Part shown: positions 17,533 through 25,740 of the stretch, piece by piece
How the letters are laid out: every line of letters starts with the position of its first letter
Numbering within the stretch: the stretch's first letter is position 1
Origin: Pseudomonadaceae bacterium
GTDB taxonomy: Bacteria > Pseudomonadota > Gammaproteobacteria > Pseudomonadales > Azotimanducaceae
Assembly (NCBI GenBank): GCA_024743435.1
Contig: JANSWO010000014.1
Span: forward strand, 1 to 64,000
Length of the DNA: 64,000 nt
Direction of reading: 5' to 3'
Made by a program: the position numbers and the translations under genes
Notes under the pieces: generated by a model
Database searches by the model: none
What the model saw: only the letters and a program-made list of their open reading frames with translations
What the model was told of the DNA's origin: nothing

Positions 17533-18369
17533 ATGGGATATCAACACATTCGCTACGAGGTCAGTGACCCGGTCGCAACGATCACACTTGATCGGCCAGA
17601 GGCATTGAACGCCTTTACAACGCGCATGCTCGCCGAAGTCCGGCACGCGCTCGCCAGTGCAGAGGCCGACGAAGCGGTCGTCGGGATCGTCATCACCGGT
17701 GCTGGACGCGGCTTCTGCCCAGGCATGGACATGAACGCGCTCGATTCAATGGGGAGCGGCGATGGCGGCGCTGCAGAAGATCTATCTGAATTCGATACTG
17801 ACTTGGGTGATAAGGCTATGGGGCCGGATTTCGAGGTTGGTTTTGGCTACCTCATGACCATCCGCAAGCCCATCATCAGCGCAATCAACGGCGCATGCGC
17901 GGGTCTGGGCCTCGCATTTGCCCTGATGACCGACCTGCGTTTCGTGGAGCGGCAGGCAAAATTCAGCACCGCATTCAGTCAGCGAGGACTCGTTGCGGAA
18001 TACGGTACGAGCTGGATGCTGCCGAGGCTTGCAGGCTCTGGCGCTGCGCTCGATTTACTGTGGAGCGCTCGCAAGTTCGATGGCGAGGAAGCACATCGGC
18101 TTGGTCTGGCCACTCATCTTGTTGAAACTGGCGAGTCGGCTTCAGCCGCACAGGAGTATGTCCGTCAAATCGCCGCCAACTCGTCGCCGAAATCGTTGCA
18201 GGTGATGAAGGCCCAGGTCTATCGCCACCTCAACATGACTCTCGGGCCCGCACTCGAAGAAACGAACCGGTGGATGGGCGAAAGCTTGAAGCGCGAGGAC
18301 TTTGTCGAAGGCGTGCGCTCATACATCGAGAAACGCCCACCCGGCTTCAAGCGCATTAGCGGGGAGTAG
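17533..18369 (+). CDS. Enoyl-CoA hydratase/isomerase family protein
   Basis: 278-residue crotonase. The conserved segments are ATITLDRPEALNAFT, GRGFCPGMDM and INGACAGLGLAFALMTDLRF, followed by the catalytic-region stretch FSQRGLVAEYGTSWMLPRL, which retains a Glu in the region used by hydratases. The C-terminal EKRPPGFK is typical of the family. Members hydrate enoyl-CoA esters or isomerise double bonds during beta-oxidation. It is a stand-alone gene with its own GGGGAGAG ribosome site. A repeat-rich region and a shared terminator with the glutamine synthetase gene follow. Confidence 0.88.
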   Translation: MGYQHIRYEVSDPVATITLDRPEALNAFTTRMLAEVRHALASAEADEAVVGIVITGAGRGFCPGMDMNALDSMGSGDGGAAEDLSEFDTDLGDKAMGPDFEVGFGYLMTIRKPIISAINGACAGLGLAFALMTDLRFVERQAKFSTAFSQRGLVAEYGTSWMLPRLAGSGAALDLLWSARKFDGEEAHRLGLATHLVETGESASAAQEYVRQIAANSSPKSLQVMKAQVYRHLNMTLGPALEETNRWMGESLKREDFVEGVRSYIEKRPPGFKRISGE

Positions 18370-18440
18370 ATAGGGGCTGGTGTTGACCTACCCCTCGGTC
18401 GTGGCTATTTAGGCTGAAGGCCGAGGGGAGCTATCGACCC

Positions 18441-18775
18441 CATCGGTCTTTGCGAGTGAGGCCACAGGCCGAAAGAAGTAATCTCGTGACGCCAGGAGAT
18501 CGCCGCGTCGACGCTGCGCGTCGTCTCGCGATGACTGAATACTGTTTATTAACTGCGCTGAATCAGACGCGCAGGCCGACAGCAGCTACCTCCCCCTTCG
18601 GTCATTGCGAGCGAGGCCACAGGCCGAGAGAAGCAATCTCCCCCAACGGCCATTGCGTGCGAGGCCACAGGCCGAGAGAAGCAATCTCCCCCAACGGTCA
18701 TTGCGAGCGAGGCCACAGGCCGAAAGAAGCAATCTCGTGAAGTCAGGAGATCGCCGCGTCGTCTCGCGGTGACTG
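18441..18775. repeat. Dispersed CATTGCGAG...AAGCAATCTC repeats, including three 48-bp tandem units
   Basis: Tandem units have CATTGCG at 18603, 18651 and 18699, giving a 48-bp period. Each holds gaggccacaggccgagagaag and ends in caatctc. A diverged copy with a different right half lies at 18441-18535. The right flank of the last unit (ggagatcgccgcgtcgtctcgcggtgactg) gives partial dyad symmetry, as in REP-like hairpins. A relative of the same family lies at 59835-59909. It is non-coding; long frames here are products of the repeat. Confidence 0.8.
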
Positions 18776-18802
18776 CGTTTCGTAGCGGCGCTGCGTAAAA
18801 GG

Positions 18803-18827
18803 AAAAAGGCGGCCTAGGCCGCCTTTT
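18803..18827. terminator. Bidirectional Rho-independent terminator
   Basis: Strong hairpin aaaaggcggcc-ta-ggccgcctttt, with A and T tracts on both sides. It lies between the convergent crotonase (plus) and glutamine synthetase (minus) genes and can stop transcription from either direction. Confidence 0.8.
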
Positions 18828-18866
18828 CTTGAAGGATGAGTGTAGGTCGGGTTGTGCTGGACAGTG

Positions 18867-19048
18867 CTTTCGACAGATTTTCGTGCTCGCTTCGCGATGG
18901 CGAAAATCGTCTGCCGCTCATCCCAAGTTTTGGAATGCATCGATCTTTCGGACCGATTGCTGCGCAATCAGCCCGAAAGATCGAGGTAGCTTTCGACAGA
19001 TTTTCCTGCTCGCTTCGCGATGGCGAAAATCGTCTGCCGCTCATCCCA
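18867..19048. repeat. Duplicated about 60-bp hairpin element flanking a long stem-loop
   Basis: Two near-identical copies (18867-18926 and about 18990-19048) of a unit running from gctttcgacagattttc to gtctgccgctcatccca. Each contains its own inverted arms GATTTTCG/CGAAAATC. Between them, 18941-18983 forms a hairpin with an 11-bp outer stem (cgatctttcgg/ccgaaagatcg) and an inner gattgc/gcaatc stem. The whole lies downstream of the glutamine synthetase stop codon. No coding function is supported. Confidence 0.75.
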
Positions 19049-19108
19049 TGGTTTGAGTCTGGGAGCTTTTTCCTCGCTCGCGCGGCGAGCGAGGCCAAAG
19101 CCCCTTTA

Positions 19109-20125
19109 CTAAAACCCTGCTTCTTTGGTGGTTTTAACAATCGCCGCCGCGACTTTGTACGGATCCGCGTTTGAAGAAGGCCGTCGATCTTCAAGCCGAC
19201 CTTTCCAACCGTCTTCAACGGTACCAACTGGAATACGAATAGACGCACCGCGGTCAGAAACGCCGTAGCTGAACTGATCGATCGACTGAGTCTCATGCTC
19301 ACCGGTGAGCCGTTGCTCATTGTGCGCACCGTAGACGCTGATGTGGCGCTGAATGTTCTTTCCGAACTCTTCACAGATTTTTGTGAAGATCTCTTCTTTT
19401 CCTTCTTCGCGCATCGCACCGTTCGAGAAGTTTGCGTGCATACCGGAGCCGTTCCAGTCAGTGTGGCCGAGGGGTTTCGGATGCCACTCAATAGCCAGCC
19501 CGTACTTCTCTGCAGTACGTTCGAGAAGATAGCGAGAAACCCAGATCTCATCACCAGCGAGCTTCGCACCCTTGGCGAAGATCTGATATTCCCACTGACC
19601 AGCCGCCACTTCGCCGTTGATGCCTTCAACGTTCAAGCCCGCCTCAAGACACAGATCGAGATGCTCTTCGATGATCTCACGGCCGTACGCGTTCATCGCA
19701 CCGACTGAGCAGTAGTAAGGCCCCTGGGGACGAGGGAAGCCGCCATGCGGGAAGCCAGGAGGCAGATTCGTCGCTGGATCCCACAAGAAGTACTCCTGCT
19801 CGAAGCCAAACCAGAAATCTTCGTCGCTGTCGCCTTCATCGATGGTTGCTCGGCCATTCGATTCGTGCGCCGTACCATCGGCATTGAGAACTTCTGTCAT
19901 AACCAGATAGGCATTCGCGCGATCCGGATCAGGGCAGATGAAAACCGGCTTGAGCAGGCAATCAGAGGCGTTACCTTCGGCCTGCTCCGTGGAGCTACCG
20001 TCGAAAGACCACATTGGGCACTCTTCCAACGTGCCGCCGAAATCTGATTCAACCCGCGTTTTGCTACGCAGGCTTTGGGTGGGTTTGTAGCCGTCGAGCC
20101 AGATGTATTCCAACTTGGATTTCAT
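19109..20125 (-). CDS. Glutamine synthetase, type II (eukaryote-like, short form)
   Basis: 338 residues, ATP-dependent synthesis of glutamine from glutamate and ammonia. The length and motifs fit type II enzymes rather than the roughly 470-residue type I: YIWLDGYKPTQSLRSKTR near the start, then PMWSFDGSSTEQA, WFGFEQEYFL, GINGEVAAGQWEYQIF (active-site Glu residues), HPKPLGHTDWNGSGMHANFS and the GRLEDRRPSSNADPY end. GGAGGAG lies upstream of the ATG. There is no adenylylation loop, as is normal for this type. It is a single gene with its own terminator. Type II enzymes are uncommon in gammaproteobacteria, so acquisition by transfer is possible. Confidence 0.93.
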   Translation of the reverse strand: MKSKLEYIWLDGYKPTQSLRSKTRVESDFGGTLEECPMWSFDGSSTEQAEGNASDCLLKPVFICPDPDRANAYLVMTEVLNADGTAHESNGRATIDEGDSDEDFWFGFEQEYFLWDPATNLPPGFPHGGFPRPQGPYYCSVGAMNAYGREIIEEHLDLCLEAGLNVEGINGEVAAGQWEYQIFAKGAKLAGDEIWVSRYLLERTAEKYGLAIEWHPKPLGHTDWNGSGMHANFSNGAMREEGKEEIFTKICEEFGKNIQRHISVYGAHNEQRLTGEHETQSIDQFSYGVSDRGASIRIPVGTVEDGWKGRLEDRRPSSNADPYKVAAAIVKTTKEAGF

Positions 20126-20746
20126 GGTGTGCAGTGCTCCTCCGAGGTGCAGGTCGTCATTGTTGTTTCGTACCGGCGTGCAGGTGATGCCAGATAGGCG
20201 CGCCTGTCCGTTCGATACGATCTTGAGAGTGAGCTAGTCTGCAATATCCGTTCCGCTTTGCCCATCGGAATCAAAAAAGGTTATGCGAACAGGCCTTAGA
20301 ACAGGCCGCAGCAGCCACGGTATAAACACTCGCAACGAGAGTGTTGTCACCAGGTGCGGCACCCGAATGAAGGCGGCATGCTACACAGGGGCGCAAACGA
20401 TACCCCGGGCGCAAGCAACAGCCCTGCTAGATCAATAATTTTCAAGAACTTAGAGAACACTTTGAATCTCCAAGAGCGCAGCAAAAACGGCTTATAGATA
20501 GCATCGCGACTCGCTGAGGCGGATACTCCAGCCGGAGTACCCGCTCAAAAAGGGTTCGAATCCAACGGGGCGTAGCTTGTGCGCTAGCGGTGCTTTGGCG
20601 CGTGGTTGGGTGCGCCTTTGCACGCTCATCAAACGCACGGAGCACCGATATAGTGCGGGGCACTTCTGATACTTCTTGTTCGGCACCATATTGGTGCTCC
20701 ATGGCAGCCCGCGCACCATTACCAGTCTTGGCCTACCAGTCTTGCC
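20126..20746. other. 621-bp intergenic region upstream of the glutamine synthetase gene
   Basis: Probably contains the glutamine synthetase promoter (minus strand). Visible structure: a perfect hairpin aacactc-gcaacga-gagtgtt at 20325-20345, a direct repeat aacaggcc just before it, and a 14-bp tandem repeat at its right end. A T-loop-like word (gggttcgaatcc, near 20550) has no tRNA around it. I find no supported gene. Confidence 0.5.
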
Positions 20747-20761
20747 TTACCAGTCTTGCCT
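20720..20761. repeat. 14-bp tandem repeat across the kinase stop codon
   Basis: Three consecutive units of taccagtcttgcc(t) start at 20720, 20734 and 20748 (the first reads ttggcc). The last two units contain the C-terminal RQDW codons and the stop of the minus-strand kinase gene. The duplication has therefore copied the gene end into the 3' flank. Confidence 0.85.
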
Positions 20762-21721
20762 TAAAAGCCGAATCAATTCGGCACAGCTACCAATGCGCTC
20801 ATCCGGATTCTTTTGAATACAACGCATCGCAATCTCATCGAGCAGTGGCGGTACCGGTATTCGCGTTCGCTTCGACGGTGGCACAGGGGTTTCCTCCACC
20901 ACCTTCTCCATCACCTCTCGGACAGTGTCAGCTTCCGCTGGCAACGTGCCACTCAACATCTCATAGAAAATCACGCCCAGAGAAAAGATGTCGGTTCGAT
21001 AATTGATATCGGGGTCCCGCCCAATCTGCTCAGGCGACATGTACGACACCGTCCCCTGCAGCGCGCCCTGCCCCGTTATGCCTGTTTCCGCTCGGCCGGA
21101 AAGTCCCAGCGGGTCGGTGTGCGGCGCCAGCGGATCCGAGGCCGAGCCATCCGAATGCCAGACTTTGGCCAACCCCCAATCGAGCAGGAGTACTTCACCA
21201 AACGGGCCAACCAGAATGTTCTCTGGCTTGATATCACGATGCACCACGCGATGTGAATGCGCGTATTCGAGAGCATTGGCGACCTGGACAACGACATCCA
21301 CCAGCTGGCTGAGGTCATAGCGCTCCCGATAATCCAGCACCTCCCGCAGCGTGTACCCGTGTACAAGCTTCATGGTGAAGTAAAGATTGCCTCGGTTATC
21401 GCGCCCAAGTTCATACGTCGGTACCGTTGCCGGATGCTGCAGCATCGCGGATACCCGGGCTTCTCGTAGCAAGCGTTGCTGCTCGACCGGATCGTTCGCG
21501 AACTCCGAACGCAGGCTCTTGTAGCAAACCGTTCTTCCAAGATGCATGTCCTTGCAGCTCTGAATTATCGATTTGCCGCCGCGAGCAATCGTCTTGAAAT
21601 ACGCATAGCGGGTGTTCGGGTTAAGCGTTTCGGGCAATGCCTTGTCGGTATCTTCAAGATAGATAACAGCGTAATCATCGCTCGGCGGTTCAGGAAACGT
21701 AGTCACCGCGGGCTCCTTCAC
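20747..21721 (-). CDS. Hanks-type serine/threonine protein kinase
   Basis: 324 residues, a stand-alone kinase domain without a membrane or sensor segment. Catalytic elements are Lys68 (VCYKSL), Glu87 in helix C, H161-R-D163-IKPEN, D181-W-G (Trp instead of Phe in the DFG motif), SPEQ for APE, and the C-terminal Arg in NPDERIGS. The glycine loop is divergent (IARGGKSIIQS). All catalytic residues are present, so it is probably active. The target is unknown. It is transcribed away from the acyl-CoA ligase gene. A tandem repeat crosses its 3' end. Confidence 0.88.
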   Translation of the reverse strand: MKEPAVTTFPEPPSDDYAVIYLEDTDKALPETLNPNTRYAYFKTIARGGKSIIQSCKDMHLGRTVCYKSLRSEFANDPVEQQRLLREARVSAMLQHPATVPTYELGRDNRGNLYFTMKLVHGYTLREVLDYRERYDLSQLVDVVVQVANALEYAHSHRVVHRDIKPENILVGPFGEVLLLDWGLAKVWHSDGSASDPLAPHTDPLGLSGRAETGITGQGALQGTVSYMSPEQIGRDPDINYRTDIFSLGVIFYEMLSGTLPAEADTVREVMEKVVEETPVPPSKRTRIPVPPLLDEIAMRCIQKNPDERIGSCAELIRLLRQDW

Positions 21722-21824
21722 TAAGGGTGACGAATCGACGCTCGCTATAAGCCTCAGCTCGCGCCTTCAATGCCAGCCATAAGCTGATATGTTGCTTCCT
21801 GACCGACAGGGGAGAAGCTACGCC

Positions 21825-23366
21825 ATGACACACCAAGCCGCTACCGTCATCGATTGGATATGTTGGAACGCTGGCAACACGCCCGATGCGACAGCAACGG
21901 TGGAACTACCCAGCGGGCGAAGCCAAAGCTACGCACAAATGCATGATCGGGTCGGTCGGATCGCTAGCTGGCTGCTCGAACTGGGGGTCAAACCCGGCGA
22001 CCGCGTGGGAGTACTTGCGCTCAACTCTGTAGACACGCTCGATATCGTCTTTGCGACCTGGCGCATCGGCGCGGTACACCTGGCGCTCAACTTTCGCCTG
22101 ACTGCGCCAGAGCTCGACTTCATCATTGGCAACGCCGAGCCCGACGTCATCATCTTCGATCGAGAACTTACGGCGACTGTCGAGTCGATAACTGCGCCCG
22201 TCGCGCACTGGATCGAAACCGACGGCCAGGGCGGCGAAAGCGACTTCGAAGCTCGCACGGCAGCCGCGACACCAAAGCACACCGGCACCGATAAGAATCT
22301 CGATGAACTGTGCATGCTCATGTATTCGTCGGGCACCACAGGACAGCCCAAAGGCGTCCAGATCACCCATGGCAACCTGTTGTTCAGCAATCTAAACGCA
22401 CTGTCTGGGGCCGCGCTTGGATCCGACAGCGTCAACCTGACCGTAATGCCGCTGTTCCACATCGGCGGTCTAAACGTCTTTGCGGCGCCAACCCTCTACG
22501 CCGGCGGCAAAGTGGTCGTCATGCGCGCATTCGATCCAGGTGCGACTCTCGATGCGTTCAGTGATCCTGGTCTTGGCATCACGCACTTTCTGGGAGTTCC
22601 TGCGATCTTCAACGCGTTGCGCGACCATCCCAAGAACCCGGATGCAGACCTGTCTCGAGTAAAAACGGTGATCGCAGGCGCAGAGGCTGTGCCTGAAGCT
22701 CTCGTGACCTGGTGGCACCAACGGGGACTCTCTATACAGGAGGGCTACGGGATGACCGAAAACGTCGCGAGCGCCGTAATCCTGCCAAAAGCCGATGTGC
22801 CGGCTCGTGTTGGTAGCGCCGGTAAACCGCTTCGTCATATCGAATTCAAAGTCATGCGCGAGCTCGACAACGGCGGCTGGGAACAGTGCGCCGACGGCGA
22901 TGCGGGCGAGCTATGGTGCCGCGGGCCAGTGGTCACACCGGGCTACTGGCGCCGTGCCGACGCTGACGAGGATACGTTTGTCGATGGCTGGCTACGCACC
23001 GGCGACATCGGCATACGCGACACCGAGGGCTTCTACAGCATCGAAGATCGCGTAAAGGACATGTACATATCCGGCGGCGAAAACGTTTATCCGGCGGAGA
23101 TCGAGAACATTCTGTACGAGCTAACGCAGATACGAGAAGTCGCGGTCATTGGCGTACCGGATGAACGCTGGGGCGAAACCGGTTGCGCGATCGTCGCACT
23201 ACAGGAAGGGGCAGACTTGAGCGCTGAGGAGCTTCGGGCCCACTGCCAGGGGAAGCTCGCGCGCTATAAGCTGCCGAACCATGTTCAATTCACCGACGCG
23301 CTGCCCAGGAACGCCACCGGTAAGGTCCTGAAATATCAACTGCGGCAGCAATGGGCTGCGGCTTGA
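21825..23366 (+). CDS. Acyl-CoA synthetase (AMP-binding family)
   Basis: 513 residues from the ATG at 21825, chosen because GGGGAGAAG precedes it; the frame is open 12 codons further up. It activates a carboxylic acid to its CoA ester through an acyl-adenylate. Motifs: YSSGTTGQPKG (AMP/P-loop), YGMTE, the WLRTGDIG aspartate, VKDMYISGGENVYPAEIE hinge and the catalytic Lys in PRNATGKVLK. It fits the long/medium-chain FadD group, but the acid is not determined. It is followed by an acyl-CoA dehydrogenase gene, consistent with activation then oxidation. Confidence 0.9.
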   Translation: MTHQAATVIDWICWNAGNTPDATATVELPSGRSQSYAQMHDRVGRIASWLLELGVKPGDRVGVLALNSVDTLDIVFATWRIGAVHLALNFRLTAPELDFIIGNAEPDVIIFDRELTATVESITAPVAHWIETDGQGGESDFEARTAAATPKHTGTDKNLDELCMLMYSSGTTGQPKGVQITHGNLLFSNLNALSGAALGSDSVNLTVMPLFHIGGLNVFAAPTLYAGGKVVVMRAFDPGATLDAFSDPGLGITHFLGVPAIFNALRDHPKNPDADLSRVKTVIAGAEAVPEALVTWWHQRGLSIQEGYGMTENVASAVILPKADVPARVGSAGKPLRHIEFKVMRELDNGGWEQCADGDAGELWCRGPVVTPGYWRRADADEDTFVDGWLRTGDIGIRDTEGFYSIEDRVKDMYISGGENVYPAEIENILYELTQIREVAVIGVPDERWGETGCAIVALQEGADLSAEELRAHCQGKLARYKLPNHVQFTDALPRNATGKVLKYQLRQQWAAA

Positions 23367-23516
23367 CGCTGGCCAGCAGAGTGGAAAACAGCGCGGCAGT
23401 TGAGGCTTGTAGCCACTTGAACCAAACTGCCTACATCCACGGCCTGGCCTAAGCCGCCGGGCGGTAGAGTCTGAAATCAATTCAGCACCACACCGTAACC
23501 TCTGGGGAGAGACCAA

Positions 23517-24764
23517 ATGTCCGATCTTGACGCCGACCTGTTTAACCTGGCGATGTCGAAGGAAGCCGAACCGCTCATGGACGCAGTGAAAAAGCACATT
23601 GCCGACAACGTTGAGCCGATAACCGAGGAGTTTTATGCCCTCAATGCCGAGAAAGAGGATCGCTGGTCCTGGCATCCACGCCAGCTCGAACTGCTGGAGG
23701 GGGCAAAAGATAAAGCCAAGCAATCCGGCCTATGGAACTTCTTTCTGCCTGAGTCCGAAATTGGCCAGGGACTGACCAACCTCGACTACGCCTACATCGC
23801 GGTCGAGTTGGGCAAGTGGGGTCTGGCGTCAGAGACGCTGAACTGTAGCGCACCCGACACCGGCAACATGGAAGTACTCGAGCGAGTCGGCACACCGGAA
23901 CAGAAAAAACAGTGGCTGGAGCCGCTGCTAAACGGTGACATTCGCTCCGCTTATGCGATGACCGAACCGGGTCTGCCCTCTTCCGACGCAAAGAACATCC
24001 GCACCAGCGCGGTGCTCGAGGGCGATGAGTGGGTGATCAATGGAGAAAAGTTCTACATCTCCGGTGCTGGCGATCCGCGCTGCAAGATCATGATCACCAT
24101 GGTCATGACCAGCCCAGATGCAGCGCCTCACAAGCGCCAATCCCAGATTCTCGTGCCGGTCGATACCCCTGGGGTGGAGATTCTCGAGGGCATGCAGGTG
24201 TTCGGTCAGGATCACGCACCGCGCGGTCATATGCACATCAAGTTCAACAATGTGCGTGTGCCGAAAGACAACCTGCTACTAGGCGAAGGACGAGGCTTTG
24301 AGATTTCTCAGGTTCGGCTTGGTCCGGGCCGAATTCACCACTGCATGCGTTCCATCGGCAAGGCTGAAAAAGCACTTGAGCTGATGGTGAAGCGTGGTGC
24401 GACACGAGAAGCGTTCGGCAAGCCGTTGATCAAACTTGGCAAGAACCTCGAAGTTGTCTCCCGCGCTCGCATCGAGATTACCGCCATGCGCCTAGCCGTG
24501 CTGCAGGCGGCCAAGGCCATGGATGTGCTGGGCAACAAAGAGGCTCGCGTGTACGTCAGTGCGGTTAAGGCGATGGTTCCAGAGAAAGTGTGCGAGATTA
24601 TTGACGCGGCTATCCAGATTCATGGTGCAACCGGCGTATCCCAATGGACGCCGCTGGCCGAACTGTACGCCGACATGCGTCATCTGCGTTTTGCGGATGG
24701 TCCGGATGAGGTCCATCACATGGTGGTAGGCCGAGCCGAAGTGCAAAAGCACAACCTCTGGTAG
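23517..24764 (+). CDS. Acyl-CoA dehydrogenase, ACAD10/11-like
   Basis: 415 residues. Motifs: YAMTEPGLPSSDAKNI, INGEKFYISGAGDPRCKI, LGPGRIHHCMRSIGKAEKAL, REAFGKPL, QIHGATGVSQWTPLA and the ending RFADGPDEVHHMVVGR. The Asp in DGPDEV stands where most dehydrogenases have the catalytic Glu, a trait of the ACAD10/11 group. Members oxidise long or branched acyl-CoA and pass electrons to ETF. The upstream sequence TGGGGAGAG is a good ribosome site. It follows the acyl-CoA synthetase gene by 150 bp on the same strand and is probably the next step. Confidence 0.9.
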   Translation: MSDLDADLFNLAMSKEAEPLMDAVKKHIADNVEPITEEFYALNAEKEDRWSWHPRQLELLEGAKDKAKQSGLWNFFLPESEIGQGLTNLDYAYIAVELGKWGLASETLNCSAPDTGNMEVLERVGTPEQKKQWLEPLLNGDIRSAYAMTEPGLPSSDAKNIRTSAVLEGDEWVINGEKFYISGAGDPRCKIMITMVMTSPDAAPHKRQSQILVPVDTPGVEILEGMQVFGQDHAPRGHMHIKFNNVRVPKDNLLLGEGRGFEISQVRLGPGRIHHCMRSIGKAEKALELMVKRGATREAFGKPLIKLGKNLEVVSRARIEITAMRLAVLQAAKAMDVLGNKEARVYVSAVKAMVPEKVCEIIDAAIQIHGATGVSQWTPLAELYADMRHLRFADGPDEVHHMVVGRAEVQKHNLW

Positions 24765-24834
24765 CAGCGGCGAAGCTAGCGAAAAACGCGATGCCAACGT
24801 TGCAGCGAATCAATGCAGCCCAGGATGCGTTGCA

Positions 24835-25740
24835 TTGATTCGTCGCGCCGCAATAGCACTGCTGGTGGCGGCAACCTGTGCGACGCTCATCGTTAGCTGT
24901 GTGCTGCCCGGCGAGATTCGCGAGCACCGTTCGTACATTGAGTCCGAGGTGCACGCGCATCCCGATATTGAGGCTCACACGCTCAAGGTAGATGATTTCA
25001 CGCTGCACTATCGCGCCGTTGGCAATGCCCAGTCTGCGGTTGCGCTATGGATCCACGGCACCCCCGGAAGCTGGTCTGATATTGGCCGGCTCATGCGCAA
25101 CGAGCCATTCCTGGAATCCGTAAAGCTGGTTTCTCTCGACCGTCCCGGCTGGGGTGACTCCCAGTATCCGGACAGGCGCGCCGTCCCAACATTTGCGGAA
25201 CACAGTCGCCTGATCGGGCCACTGCTTAAGAAATTGCGCAACGAACACCCGAGCTTACCGATCATCGTCATCGGCCACTCATGGGGCGCCCCGCTGTTGC
25301 CGACCCTCGCGCTGGATCATCCCCAGAACATCGATGGCCTGATCGCTCTGGCGGGCCCTTTTGATGCCTCAATCACATCGCCTCGCTGGTACAACCGCGC
25401 CGCGTCTTTGCCAGGCATCAGAACACTGATCGGACGAGACCTGCGCACATCCAACCAGGAGATGTATGCGCTACCCGGGGAATTGAGTCGTGAAGCCGCA
25501 CGCTGGTCAGAGCTCAGCAAACCCCTGTGGTTGCTCCACGGTGAAGCAGATTCCCTCGTTTCCGTGGCTCACGCACGTTTTGCCCAGGCCGCCTTTGGCG
25601 AGATGCTCGAGCACGTTGTTGTTCTTTCTGACGAAGGCCACCTGCTCCAGATTCGCCGCACACCGCTGATTGCTGGCTGCGTGCAGGCCATGGCCGACAG
25701 ACAGCCAGACAAGTGCGCTCCGGAGCCTTTGCTGCGCTAG
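24835..25740 (+). CDS. Alpha/beta hydrolase, predicted lipoprotein
   Basis: 301 residues with a TTG start. The N-terminus is a lipoprotein-like leader ending IVSC (Cys22), so it is probably membrane-anchored in the periplasm. The fold follows: LWIHGTPGSW oxyanion segment, LDRPGWGDS, nucleophile GHSWGA (Ser149), acidic residue in HGEADSLV and His in DEGHLLQ. The substrate is unknown. It overlaps the end of the convergent beta-lactamase-fold gene by 4 bp. It may be co-transcribed with the preceding dehydrogenase gene (70 bp gap). Confidence 0.78.
   Translation: MIRRAAIALLVAATCATLIVSCVLPGEIREHRSYIESEVHAHPDIEAHTLKVDDFTLHYRAVGNAQSAVALWIHGTPGSWSDIGRLMRNEPFLESVKLVSLDRPGWGDSQYPDRRAVPTFAEHSRLIGPLLKKLRNEHPSLPIIVIGHSWGAPLLPTLALDHPQNIDGLIALAGPFDASITSPRWYNRAASLPGIRTLIGRDLRTSNQEMYALPGELSREAARWSELSKPLWLLHGEADSLVSVAHARFAQAAFGEMLEHVVVLSDEGHLLQIRRTPLIAGCVQAMADRQPDKCAPEPLLR

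Noticed and set aside
18590-18775. CRISPR array from the 48-bp repeats
   Set aside because: Repeats are contiguous without unique spacers, and no cas genes are present.
18814-19629. Minus-strand ORF (271 codons) over the repeats and glutamine synthetase
   Set aside because: Wrong frame relative to the glutamine synthetase gene and rich in repeat-derived residues.
20320-20350. Sigma-54 promoter for glutamine synthetase
   Set aside because: A TTGC-like -12 element is present on the minus strand, but the -24 GG is missing, so the match is poor.
20500-20580. tRNA-like T-loop (gggttcgaatcc) near 20550
   Set aside because: No matching T-stem, acceptor or anticodon arms can be folded around it.
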